A DNA stretch of 13,214 nucleotides from DASYRM01 sp036004405. Lineage in GTDB: Bacteria; Acidobacteriota; Vicinamibacteria; Vicinamibacterales; UBA2999. Each line of letters begins with the position of its first letter. Within the stretch, counting starts at the first letter, position 1. Positions 1 to 6,561 of this stretch are shown here, in pieces. The notes below the pieces were generated by a model. That model did no database searches. It saw only the letters and a program-made list of their open reading frames with translations, and had not been told where the DNA came from. Both the position numbers and the translations under genes were made by a program. The stretch lies in NCBI GenBank assembly GCA_036004405.1, contig DASYRM010000206.1:1-13214 (forward strand), written 5' to 3'.

Positions 1-183
1 GTTGCGGGTCGACACCGGGAAGGTGTGCGCGCCGAGGTTCTGCAGCCGGGGCGCCAGCGCGCCGCTGGGCGACGCACCCTGGGGTGCGGCCGCGTAGTGC
101 ACGTGTCCACCCGGCGGCGATTGTGCGTCGACCACGGGCGACACGATCGCTGCGGCAACGACAATGGCGGCGGCGACTCTCAT
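1..183 (-). CDS. N-terminus of secreted TPR-family protein (partial)
   Basis: This minus-strand reading frame starts at ATG 181-183 and runs without a stop off the left edge, giving 61 visible residues. It begins with a signal peptide (Arg at position 2, then an Ala/Val-rich core, with likely cleavage after 'VVDAQ'). A low-complexity Pro/Gly/Ala linker follows, and then 'RLQNLGAHTFPVSTRN'. That last stretch is the entry motif of large secreted TPR proteins common in Acidobacteriota, which continue with a 'QxxFNQGLxLxYxFNHxEA' type segment; I recognise this from memory and the TPR repeats themselves lie outside the window. It is divergent from the fusion gene at 214 with only 30 bp between start codons. 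A TACACT box lies six nt before the ATG, so the transcript may be leaderless. The frame is secure; the family call is moderate because only the N-terminus is present. Confidence 0.6.
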   Translation of the reverse strand, partial: MRVAAAIVVAAAIVSPVVDAQSPPGGHVHYAAAPQGASPSGALAPRLQNLGAHTFPVSTRN

Positions 184-189
184 GGCGTG

Positions 190-207
190 AGTGTACGGCA
201 ATAGGAT
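190..207. promoter_or_regulatory. Back-to-back -10 boxes between divergent genes
   Basis: The 30-bp gap between the starts at 183 (-) and 214 (+) holds two TANNNT boxes pointing apart: TACACT on the minus strand (190-195) and TAGGAT on the plus strand (202-207). Each ends six nt before its start codon, which would place initiation at or very near the start codon. No convincing -35 box is seen for either. The plus-strand box overlaps a possible weak Shine-Dalgarno (AGGA, 203-206), so TAGGAT could instead be a ribosome site. Confidence 0.4.
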
Positions 208-213
208 TGGGGC

Positions 214-1674
214 ATGCCTCCCTTCTCGCTGGCCGACCCGCCCGTCCTCGCCTTCCTCGTCCTGCCTGTCGCGGTCGCCATCCTCTTCGTCTGGGGCACG
301 GCGGCCGCCTGGCGGCGCACGGGTGCGGCAGCGTTCGCCGGCCGCGCGGCGATGAGCGCCGCAGCGGGCGCGCTGATCTGGATGGGGGTGACGCTGGCAT
401 TGGCGGACCGGGGCACGTTCCAGCGCTGGGACGCGACGCCGCCCCCCTTCGCGCTGCTCGTCGTGGCGATTGTGGCGCTCGGCGTCTCGATCGCGTTCAG
501 CCCGCTGGGTGGCCGCCTCGCGCGTCTGCCCCTGTGGACGCTGGTCGCCGCGCAGGCCTTCCGTTTGCCCCTGGAGATCTCGATGCACGCGCTGGTCGGC
601 CGCGGCATCATGCCGGAGCAAATGAGCTACAGCGGCCGCAATTTCGACATCGCGACCGGCGCCACCGCGCTCATCGTGGCCGGCCTCGTGGCCGCCGGCG
701 TCGCCGGCCGCCGGCTCGTCACCGCGTGGAACATCGCCGGCCTCCTGCTGCTCGTCAACATCGTGGTCGTGGCGATTCTCTCGACGCCGCGCTTTGCCGC
801 GTTCGGGCCCGATCACCTGAACGTCTTCGTCACGTATGCGCCGTTCGTGTGGCTGCCTGCGGTGCTGGTGCTGGCCGCACTGGCCGGCCATTTGATCGTC
901 TTCCGAGCGCTGGCGCTGATCGCCTGCGCATTGGTATTCGTGGCGCCGCTGTCGGCCCAGCGCGATGAATTCAAGAGCGCACGTTTCGACGTCGCGTCGA
1001 TCAAAGCGATCACCGTGTCCGACGCGATACTGGCCCGACGCTTCCCGTGCGCGCTTCCAGCGGTCGAACGGTCGGGAAATCGCATCCGCGTTTATGTGAC
1101 GCAACTGTGCGGCCTGATCCGTGTCGCCTATGACGTGGGCGAGTACCAGGTTGCCGGGATTCCAGAGAATCAAGGAGTAGGCGAATCGAACTTCTTCGAG
1201 GTCGAGGCGCTCGTGGAGAACGCAGGGGCGCCGGGCATGGATGACATGCGGCTCATGCTTCGCACGCTGCTCGCCGAACGCTTTCAGCTGCAGGTCCGCC
1301 GTGAGCCTCTCGAGATGCCGGTCTTCGCGCTCGTCCCCGCGGAGACTGGGCCCAAGGTGACCAGCTGCTCGGATCCGAAGGCCTCCAGCATGTATGTCTC
1401 CGGGCGCATCGTGAGTTGCGCGCCGCCACTGCCGATGGCGCGGTTCGCGCAGTTTCTCAGCCGTGAAACCGGACGTATGGTGCTCGACAAGACAGGGCTA
1501 GCCGCCATGACGTTCGAGCTCCGCTGGCTCCCCGACACGGCTCAGCCGCTCCCCGACTCGCCGCCCTCGCTCTTCACCGCGATCCGGGAACAACTGGGGC
1601 TGAAGCTCGAGGCTCAGCGCGCTCCAGTGGACAGCGTCGTCGTCACTCACGCCGAGCGGCCGAGCGCCAACTGA
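214..1674 (+). CDS. Fusion of polytopic membrane protein and TIGR03435 domain
   Basis: This 486-residue protein joins two parts that I know as separate proteins. Residues 1 to about 230 form a membrane domain with about six hydrophobic segments (near 10-30, 46-64, 79-97, 148-164, 171-190, 207-229) and the motif 'FRLPLE' followed by 'PEQMSYSGRNFDI' (residues 116-145), typical of a small conserved membrane family of unknown function. Residues 231-249 look like the old signal peptide of the second protein ('RALALIACALVF' ending 'PLSAQ'). Residues 257-486 match the TIGR03435 soil-associated family: 'RFDVASIKAI' at the start, 'LCGLIRVAYDV', 'LRTLLAERFQLQVRREP', 'VLDKTGLAAM', 'SLFTAIREQLGLKLE' and a C-terminal 'ERPSAN'. 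TIGR03435 has no established function and is usually exported, about 260-300 residues. The reading frame and codon bias run evenly through the junction (about 900-955), so it does not look like a decayed gene. The domain calls are firm; the role is unknown. Confidence 0.8.
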   Translation: MPPFSLADPPVLAFLVLPVAVAILFVWGTAAAWRRTGAAAFAGRAAMSAAAGALIWMGVTLALADRGTFQRWDATPPPFALLVVAIVALGVSIAFSPLGGRLARLPLWTLVAAQAFRLPLEISMHALVGRGIMPEQMSYSGRNFDIATGATALIVAGLVAAGVAGRRLVTAWNIAGLLLLVNIVVVAILSTPRFAAFGPDHLNVFVTYAPFVWLPAVLVLAALAGHLIVFRALALIACALVFVAPLSAQRDEFKSARFDVASIKAITVSDAILARRFPCALPAVERSGNRIRVYVTQLCGLIRVAYDVGEYQVAGIPENQGVGESNFFEVEALVENAGAPGMDDMRLMLRTLLAERFQLQVRREPLEMPVFALVPAETGPKVTSCSDPKASSMYVSGRIVSCAPPLPMARFAQFLSRETGRMVLDKTGLAAMTFELRWLPDTAQPLPDSPPSLFTAIREQLGLKLEAQRAPVDSVVVTHAERPSAN

Positions 1675-1684
1675 TACTTGTCGG

Positions 1685-1726
1685 CCTTGGGCCTTGGGCC
1701 TTAGGCCTTAGGCCTTAGGCCTTAGG
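1685..1726. repeat. Tandem heptamer repeat CCTTGGG/CCTTAGG, six copies
   Basis: Two CCTTGGG units (1685-1698) are followed by four perfect CCTTAGG units (1699-1726), with a further half unit at 1683-1684 on the left. The array starts 11 nt after the stop codon of the fusion gene and ends exactly where the TATAAT box of the next gene begins. GGCC blocks every seven bases can pair with each other across a TTA loop, so small alternative hairpins are possible. Seven-base units are prone to slippage. Confidence 0.9.
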
Positions 1727-1755
1727 TATAATCCGTCGCTTTGCGAACCGAGGTG
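1727..1755 (+). promoter_or_regulatory. Perfect -10 box and RBS for LigM-like gene
   Basis: TATAAT at 1727-1732 matches the sigma-70 -10 consensus exactly and directly abuts the heptamer array. The expected -35 region (about 1704-1709) lies inside the repeats and shows no TTGACA-like hexamer, so activity may depend on an activator or on the array. A GAGGTG ribosome-binding sequence (1750-1755) lies just before the ATG at 1758, at shorter spacing than usual. Confidence 0.6.
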
Positions 1756-1757
1756 TC

Positions 1758-3119
1758 ATGAGCCAGAACCTGGAAGAAGTGTTGAAGGGCGCCGGCGGCC
1801 CCGTGCAGCTGCTGCGCAATTCCCAGATCGGTCCCTACGCGTTTCCGGTCGTCCGCCACGAGTTCACCAACTGGCGCGACGAGCAGCGCGCCTGGCGGGA
1901 GACGTGCGCGCTCTTCGACCAGTCGCACCACATGACCGATCTGTATGTGAGCGGCCCCGACGCGCTGAAGGTGCTCTCCGACCTCGGGGTCAACAGCTTC
2001 AAGACCTTCAAGGTCGATCAGGCGAAGCAGATCGTGGTCTGCAATCCGCGCGGCTACGTGATTGGCGATGCCATCCTCTTTTACCTGGCCGACCAGTCGT
2101 TCAACATCGTCGGCCGCCCGCCGGTGGCCAACTGGGTGCAGTACCACGTGGAGAGCGGGAAGTACAACGCCAAGGTCGAACGCGACGAGCGATCGGCGCA
2201 GAACCAGGGGCGCCGCCAGGCGTTTCGCTTTCAGATCCAGGGGCCCAACGCCATCAAGGTGATGGAAGCGGTGACCGGCGGGGCGGTTCCCGACATCCGC
2301 TTCTTCCACATGGGGGTCTTCCCTATCGCGGGGCTCAAGGTGCGAGCGCTTCGCCACGGCATGGTGGGTCAACCCGGCTGGGAGATCTTCGGGCCCTGGG
2401 AGCAGGGCGATCAGGTGCGCGACGCGCTGCTGCAGGCGGGCAAGCCATTCGGCATCCGCCAGGTCGGCGCGCGGACCTATCCGACCAGCACCATCGAGTC
2501 GGGCTGGATTCCGTCGCCGCTGCCGGCCGTCTACACCGGTGACGACATGAAGCCGTATCGCGAATGGCTCAAGACGACGAGCTACGAGGCGATGGCCTCA
2601 CTGGGCGGCAGCTTCATGTCGGCGAACATCGAGGACTACTACCTGACGCCGCACGAGCTCGGCTACGGGTCGATCGTGAAGTTCGACCACGACTTCGTCG
2701 GCCGCGCCGCGCTCGAGGCGATGCCCGCGTCGCGGCGGCAGAAGGTGACCTTCGTGTGGAACGGCGACGACGTGGCGCGCACGCTCGGCACGCTCTTCCA
2801 GCCCGGCGCCAACGCCAAGTACATCGACCTGCCGCTCGCCAACTACGCCACGCTGCCGTTCGACAAGGTGGAGAAGGACGGGAAGACGATCGGCCTGTCC
2901 ACCTACACGGCTTACTCGTTCAACGAGCGCGCGATGCTGTCGCTCGGCTGCGTGGACGTGGCGCTGAGCACGCCCGGCACCGAAGTGACGATTGTCTGGG
3001 GCGAAGAGGACGCCGGCCGAAAGCCCACGTCCGAACCCCACGTGCAGACACGCCTCCGCGCCACGGTTGCACCGGTGCCGTATGGCGAGGTGGCGCGCAC
3101 GGCCTATCGGCCGGCGTAG
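1758..3119 (+). CDS. LigM/GcvT-like tetrahydrofolate-dependent O-demethylase
   Basis: This 453-residue cytosolic protein belongs to the GcvT/aminomethyltransferase fold. It resembles LigM/DesA, the enzymes of lignin-aromatic catabolism that move a methyl group from vanillate, 3-O-methylgallate or syringate to tetrahydrofolate; those are about 470 residues, so this copy is full length. Visible landmarks are 'ALFDQSHHMTDLYVSGPDAL' (residues 51-70), 'FNIVGRPPVANW' (115-126), 'FQIQGPNA' (158-165), 'GQPGWEIFGPW' (204-214) and 'ARTYPTSTIESGWIPSPL' (238-255). In the published LigM structure, as I recall it, a catalytic Tyr (Tyr247) and an Arg (Arg122) act on the substrate; Tyr241 and Arg120 sit in the matching motifs here, which favours O-demethylase over plain glycine-cleavage T protein. 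The gene stands alone with its own promoter. No folate-recycling or ring-cleavage genes lie beside it, so the substrate cannot be named. A related sarcosine/dimethylglycine-type function is the alternative. Confidence 0.8.
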   Translation: MSQNLEEVLKGAGGPVQLLRNSQIGPYAFPVVRHEFTNWRDEQRAWRETCALFDQSHHMTDLYVSGPDALKVLSDLGVNSFKTFKVDQAKQIVVCNPRGYVIGDAILFYLADQSFNIVGRPPVANWVQYHVESGKYNAKVERDERSAQNQGRRQAFRFQIQGPNAIKVMEAVTGGAVPDIRFFHMGVFPIAGLKVRALRHGMVGQPGWEIFGPWEQGDQVRDALLQAGKPFGIRQVGARTYPTSTIESGWIPSPLPAVYTGDDMKPYREWLKTTSYEAMASLGGSFMSANIEDYYLTPHELGYGSIVKFDHDFVGRAALEAMPASRRQKVTFVWNGDDVARTLGTLFQPGANAKYIDLPLANYATLPFDKVEKDGKTIGLSTYTAYSFNERAMLSLGCVDVALSTPGTEVTIVWGEEDAGRKPTSEPHVQTRLRATVAPVPYGEVARTAYRPA

Positions 3120-3123
3120 CCAC

Positions 3124-3173
3124 GGGCCGCCTGTGAAGGCGGCCCATGGACACGGGCTGCCTGAAGGCAGCCC
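3124..3173 (-). repeat. Two tandem TTCA-loop hairpins between convergent genes
   Basis: Two hairpins sit between the convergent stop codons at 3119 and 3174. The first has stems 3124-3131 and 3138-3145 (GGGCCGCC with GGCGGCCC) and a six-base loop. The second has stems 3154-3161 and 3166-3173 (GGGCTGCC with GGCAGCCC) and loop TGAA (TTCA on the minus strand). Both are preceded by CAC on the plus strand, and the second is followed by CTACGAC. No T-tract follows, so if they end transcription it is not by the classical intrinsic route; they belong to the hairpin family seen again at 3945, 5111 and 9997. Confidence 0.85.
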
Positions 3174-3863
3174 CTACGACAGATGTTTCTGGAAGAACGC
3201 CATCGCGCGCTGCCAGGCGGTGGCGGCGGCGCTGGCGTCGTACTTCGCAGGGATCGGCAGGTTGAGCGCCGTCTCGTTCGCGAAAGCGTGCTGCGCCTGA
3301 TACCGGTGGAACTCGTGCGGCACGTTGGCCGCCGTCAGCTTCGCGTCCAGCCCGTCGGCCTGCGCGATCGGAAAGAACGCGTCTTCGATGGCGAAGTGCC
3401 CCTGGATCGGGATGTGGATCCGGGTGGCATCGACGTAGTCGAGCGGCGGCACGCCATACCAGACGATGGCCATGTCGGCTTCCGGCGACGTCCCTGCCGT
3501 CAGTACCGTCAACGCGCCGCCCATGCAGAAGCCGGTCACGCCGACCTTGGGGCTGGTCTGCTTCAGGTACTGCACCGCTCCGCGGATGTCCTGGGTGGCG
3601 GCATCACCGAAGTCGAGGCCGGTCATCAGGTGTTCGGCCTCCTTGACGTCCAGGTCGGAGACCTTGCCGCGATAGAGGTCGGGGACGATCACGCGATAGC
3701 CGGCCTTGCACAGGCGATCGGCCACGCCCCTGATCTGATCGTTGACGCCCCACCACTCCTGGATGACGACAACGCCTGGCGCCGACGCGCCGGCCGCCGG
3801 CTCGACGTAGTACCCGTCACAGGTCTTGCCGTCCGGACGCGGATAGGTCACGGTCTGGCTCAC
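3174..3863 (-). CDS. Dienelactone hydrolase family protein
   Basis: This 229-residue alpha/beta hydrolase has the usual length and catalytic set of the DLH family: Glu36 in 'IQEWWG', nucleophile Cys113 in 'GFCMGG', Asp161 in 'AIEDAFFP' and His192 in 'AQHAFAN'. Family members hydrolyse dienelactone in the chlorocatechol pathway or other small esters and lactones. No aromatic ring-cleavage genes lie next to it, so the real substrate is unknown. No signal peptide is present, so it is cytosolic. The start is GTG at 3861-3863, chosen because AAAGGA (3872-3877 on the plus strand) lies eight nt upstream and no in-frame ATG is near. The TAG stop (3174-3176) is part of the CTACGAC edge of the adjacent hairpin. 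It lies 113 bp downstream of the aminopeptidase gene in the same direction, with a hairpin and a possible promoter between them. Confidence 0.9.
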   Translation of the reverse strand: MSQTVTYPRPDGKTCDGYYVEPAAGASAPGVVVIQEWWGVNDQIRGVADRLCKAGYRVIVPDLYRGKVSDLDVKEAEHLMTGLDFGDAATQDIRGAVQYLKQTSPKVGVTGFCMGGALTVLTAGTSPEADMAIVWYGVPPLDYVDATRIHIPIQGHFAIEDAFFPIAQADGLDAKLTAANVPHEFHRYQAQHAFANETALNLPIPAKYDASAAATAWQRAMAFFQKHLS

Positions 3864-3919
3864 GATGCGAATCCTTTCGTAGGTGGCTGCAGGCCTTCAG
3901 GCCGGCCTCAAAGCGCCGC

Positions 3920-3928
3920 AGTGTAGCA
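3920..3928 (-). promoter_or_regulatory. Extended -10 (TGCTACACT) for the DLH gene
   Basis: Read on the minus strand, 3928 to 3920 is TGCTACACT, an extended -10 (TGN followed by TANNNT). It lies 56 nt before the GTG start, giving a leader of about 50 nt that contains the ribosome site. No good -35 is seen, which is usual for extended -10 promoters. A short GGCC-TTCA-GGCC hairpin (3892-3903) lies in this leader. Confidence 0.4.
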
Positions 3929-3944
3929 TCGCGCCCGCGCCGAC

Positions 3945-3983
3945 GGGCCGCCTGAAGGCGGCCCCTACGACCTCCCCTACGAC
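3945..3983 (-). repeat. TTCA-loop hairpin after the aminopeptidase gene
   Basis: Stems 3945-3952 (GGGCCGCC) and 3957-3964 (GGCGGCCC) enclose loop TGAA on plus, TTCA on minus. The edge CCCCTACGAC (3962-3971) is repeated at 3974-3983, and the second copy contains the TAG stop codon of the aminopeptidase gene (3977-3979). In the transcript the hairpin begins about 12 nt after that stop. Confidence 0.85.
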
Positions 3984-6532
3984 GGAACGCGCGAGGCGCG
4001 GAAGAGCTCGTCGGCGGTGCTGAGGATCGTCCACCGCAGGCGCTGCGGATAGTCCTTCTGGCGCGCGAGGAACGCGCGGACCGTGGTGGCCACCTCGGGC
4101 GATCGATAGCCCCACAGCGTCCGCTCCATCCAACGCGTCGGGAAGAAGATGTCGCCTGTTCGCTGAATTTCGCGCAGCATCTCGAGCGCGGGCTGGACAA
4201 AGCGCTGTCCGTGCGCCGCGCGCAGCGGGTGGTTCAGATACTGCAGGCTGTCCTGCACCCACACTTCGCGCCGGCGGTTCTCCAGCAGCGTGAAGCGTTC
4301 GAATGATCGCTCGCGCTCGGCCGGATCGGCCGAAAGCGCCGGCATCACGAACGCGAGCCGATCCTTCCGGTCAGGATTCTGTGTCCGCGCCAGCTGCTCG
4401 TCGAGGATCGTCTTCCACCGCGGCACTTCGCGCACGGCCAGCTCCATCGCCAGCGTGATCTCGTCCGGTTCGGCCAGCGTGAGTCCGGGCACTCGCTCCT
4501 GGCGCCGCCACACGCGTTCGAGCCAGGCCAGCCCCTCGGGCGACATCACGGTGTCGCGATAGGCGTTGAACCACGCCGACTTCTCGCTTTGCGTCGCGGC
4601 GCGTGCCAGCCCCTCGCGCAGCACGCTCTCCAGACGGCCCGCGTGGGGCTGCCGCTGCGCGGGCGACAGAAACCGCCAGTAGATCCGCGCGGCATAGCCG
4701 AGGATGCGCTGGACGTTCTGCTCGTCGCGCTCGACAGGCAGCGCCCGCAGCGCCGTCTCAAACAGCGCGGGCGGCGGAATGGCGCCCTCGAGCAGGTTGT
4801 CCCAGAGCGTCACCCAGGCGCTGCCGCGCAGCAGCGGATCGGGCAGCTGCTCCACGTGGTCCACCAGGTAGGCGCGGCTCGCGTCGTCGAGGACGAACAG
4901 GCCGTACCCGAGGCCGCCGCCGTTCGGCAGCACGAAGCGAGGACGCTCGCGGCCCTCGACGCCTGGCACGGCCGCCGTCGCGGTGCGCATGTCCACAGTC
5001 ACGCTCTTCACGTCGCCGTCATAACCGACCGACACGGAAAGCTGCTGCGGCCACACGAGACCGCGGCCCATGCCGTCGCGCGACGTCAAGGTAATCGAGG
5101 CGATGCGGTTGCCCGGGTCTAAAGACCCGGGCCCACGTACGCGGGTCGTGATGGTGGGGCGGCCGCGCTCTTCCACCCAGGCGCGGCTCCAGGCCGCCAG
5201 GTCACGCGGCGTCTTCGCGTCCAGCGTGCGCACGAGATCGAGCCACGTCGCGTTGCCGAACTGGTAGGTCTTGAGGTACTCCCGCAGCCCGTCGCGGAAC
5301 GGGCCGGCGCCCATGATCATCTCGAGCTGGCGCATGACCACCGGCGCCTTGTCGTAGATGATCGGCCCGTACATCTGCCCCGCCTCGTCCAGGTTGCCGA
5401 GCACCTGGCGGATGGCGTTGGTGCCGTCGGTCCGGTCCACGCTATAGGCCGACGGATAGTGCGCCAGCAGGAACCGGAGCTGGTGATTCACGGTGGGAAA
5501 CGACGGGTTCACGATCTTGTCCGCCATGAAATTGGCGAACACCTCTTTCATCCAGACGTCGTTGAACCAGCGCATCGTCACGAGGTCGCCGAACCACATG
5601 TGCGAGGTCTCGTGGGCGATGACGTTGGCGCGGTCGAGCATCTGGTTCTGCGTGGCCGACTCGTCGAGGAGCAGGCTCGACGCGTTGTAGAAGATCGCGC
5701 CGGCGTGCTCCATGCCGCCGAACGTGAAGGCGGGGATGGCCACGATGTCGAACTTCCCGAACGCGTAGGGGATCGCGGTGTAGTCCTCGAGCCAGGCCAG
5801 GGCGGCGGCGTGCTGGTCGAAGATGGCGTCGCGGTTGCGCGCCACCTTGGCGGCGTCGGTCTCGCGATGGAACAGCCGGAACTGCCGGCCGCCGCGCTCG
5901 GCGGTTTCCACCGAGAACCGGCCGGCGGCAAACGCGAACAGATAGGTGGGCAGCGGCTGCGTCTCGGCAAACACCAGCGACGTGGTGCCGGGCACGCGCG
6001 CCGCGTCGGCGGTGGTGAGGGTGGCGCCGTTGCTCACCGCCTGCCAGCCCGTGGGCACCGTCAGCGTCAGCGAGTAGCGCGCCTTCAGGTCCGGCTGGTC
6101 GAAGCAGGGAAACGTGAGCCGGGCGCGCGCCGGAACGAAGAGGGTGTACAGGAACTCGTCGTTCCGGTTGAGCGCGTCGTCGCCGGCCACGAAGTCGATC
6201 GACACGTAATGCGACCCGGCCGTGGCCGAGGCGATGACGAGGTGGCCGTTGACGAGCTCGTACGCCACCTCGTGGCCGTCGAGGCGGACGCCGCGGACCG
6301 CGTCCTTCGGCCGCGAAAAGTCGAGAACCACGCGTCCCAGCGCGGCGAGCGAAAAGCGCACGACGACGCGGCCGGCGACGGGAGTTGTCCGCGCCACCGG
6401 CACCTGCAGTTCGAGCTCGTAGCGCAGATCCCGTACGGCCGCGGCCCGCTCGCGCGCCAGGCTCTCGGAGATGCCGGGCTCGGGCGGTACTGCGCTGGAC
6501 GCCAGCATCATCGCCAGTACGGCAGCCATCAT
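3977..6532 (-). CDS. Secreted M1-family zinc aminopeptidase
   Basis: A metallo-aminopeptidase of family M1 (aminopeptidase N-like), 851 residues from the chosen start. Numbered from ATG 6530-6532, it has a signal peptide 'MMAAVLAMMLASSAV' (1-15), an N-terminal beta domain, the exopeptidase motif 'FGGMEHAG' (271-278), the zinc site His307-Glu308-x2-His311 ('HETSH') with the third ligand Glu330 in 'KEVFANF', and the catalytic Tyr393 in 'IIYDKAP'. The C-terminal 300 residues form the helical domain of this family. It should trim N-terminal residues from peptides in the periplasm or outside the cell. The usual GxMEN motif reads GGMEH here. The frame is open to 6637, but upstream residues are not signal-like and would overlap the divergent gene; an ATG at 6529 is equally possible. 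A hairpin repeat is inserted in frame at residues 465-475. The start has no clear ribosome site. Confidence 0.92.
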   Translation of the reverse strand: MMAAVLAMMLASSAVPPEPGISESLARERAAAVRDLRYELELQVPVARTTPVAGRVVVRFSLAALGRVVLDFSRPKDAVRGVRLDGHEVAYELVNGHLVIASATAGSHYVSIDFVAGDDALNRNDEFLYTLFVPARARLTFPCFDQPDLKARYSLTLTVPTGWQAVSNGATLTTADAARVPGTTSLVFAETQPLPTYLFAFAAGRFSVETAERGGRQFRLFHRETDAAKVARNRDAIFDQHAAALAWLEDYTAIPYAFGKFDIVAIPAFTFGGMEHAGAIFYNASSLLLDESATQNQMLDRANVIAHETSHMWFGDLVTMRWFNDVWMKEVFANFMADKIVNPSFPTVNHQLRFLLAHYPSAYSVDRTDGTNAIRQVLGNLDEAGQMYGPIIYDKAPVVMRQLEMIMGAGPFRDGLREYLKTYQFGNATWLDLVRTLDAKTPRDLAAWSRAWVEERGRPTITTRVRGPGSLDPGNRIASITLTSRDGMGRGLVWPQQLSVSVGYDGDVKSVTVDMRTATAAVPGVEGRERPRFVLPNGGGLGYGLFVLDDASRAYLVDHVEQLPDPLLRGSAWVTLWDNLLEGAIPPPALFETALRALPVERDEQNVQRILGYAARIYWRFLSPAQRQPHAGRLESVLREGLARAATQSEKSAWFNAYRDTVMSPEGLAWLERVWRRQERVPGLTLAEPDEITLAMELAVREVPRWKTILDEQLARTQNPDRKDRLAFVMPALSADPAERERSFERFTLLENRRREVWVQDSLQYLNHPLRAAHGQRFVQPALEMLREIQRTGDIFFPTRWMERTLWGYRSPEVATTVRAFLARQKDYPQRLRWTILSTADELFRASRVPS
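5111..5132 (-). repeat. In-frame hairpin repeat inside the M1 peptidase gene
   Basis: A perfect nine-base stem (5111-5119 with 5124-5132, GCCCGGGTC/GACCCGGGC) encloses loop TAAA on plus, TTTA on the coding strand. On the coding strand it is preceded by GTACGTGG, matching the GTAG edge of the intergenic hairpins. It is translated as 'VRGPGSLDPGN', a Gly/Pro-rich loop between the conserved segment 'RPTITTR' and 'RIASITL', where relatives should continue directly from strand to strand. Confidence 0.8.
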
Positions 6533-6547
6533 GTGGTGACGATGGCA

Positions 6548-6553
6548 TACAAT
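6548..6553 (+). promoter_or_regulatory. -10 box TACAAT for the cupredoxin operon
   Basis: TACAAT at 6548-6553 ends eight nt before the GTG start at 6562, so transcription would begin at or within a few bases of the start codon. No -35 hexamer is clear at 16-18 nt spacing. The whole gap to the divergent aminopeptidase start (6532) is 29 bp, so both promoters must overlap in it; no equally good box is seen for the minus strand. Confidence 0.45.
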
Positions 6554-6561
6554 TCGGGCCA

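Noticed and set aside
1683..1726. CRISPR-like or insertion-sequence end
   Set aside because: The units are seven bases with no spacers and no transposase or inverted ends nearby; it is a simple tandem repeat.
3892..3903. GGCC-TTCA-GGCC hairpin as another member of the repeat family
   Set aside because: The stem is only four pairs and the flanks do not pair, although a CGTAGG edge lies nearby; it may be a decayed copy, but the evidence is too thin to count.
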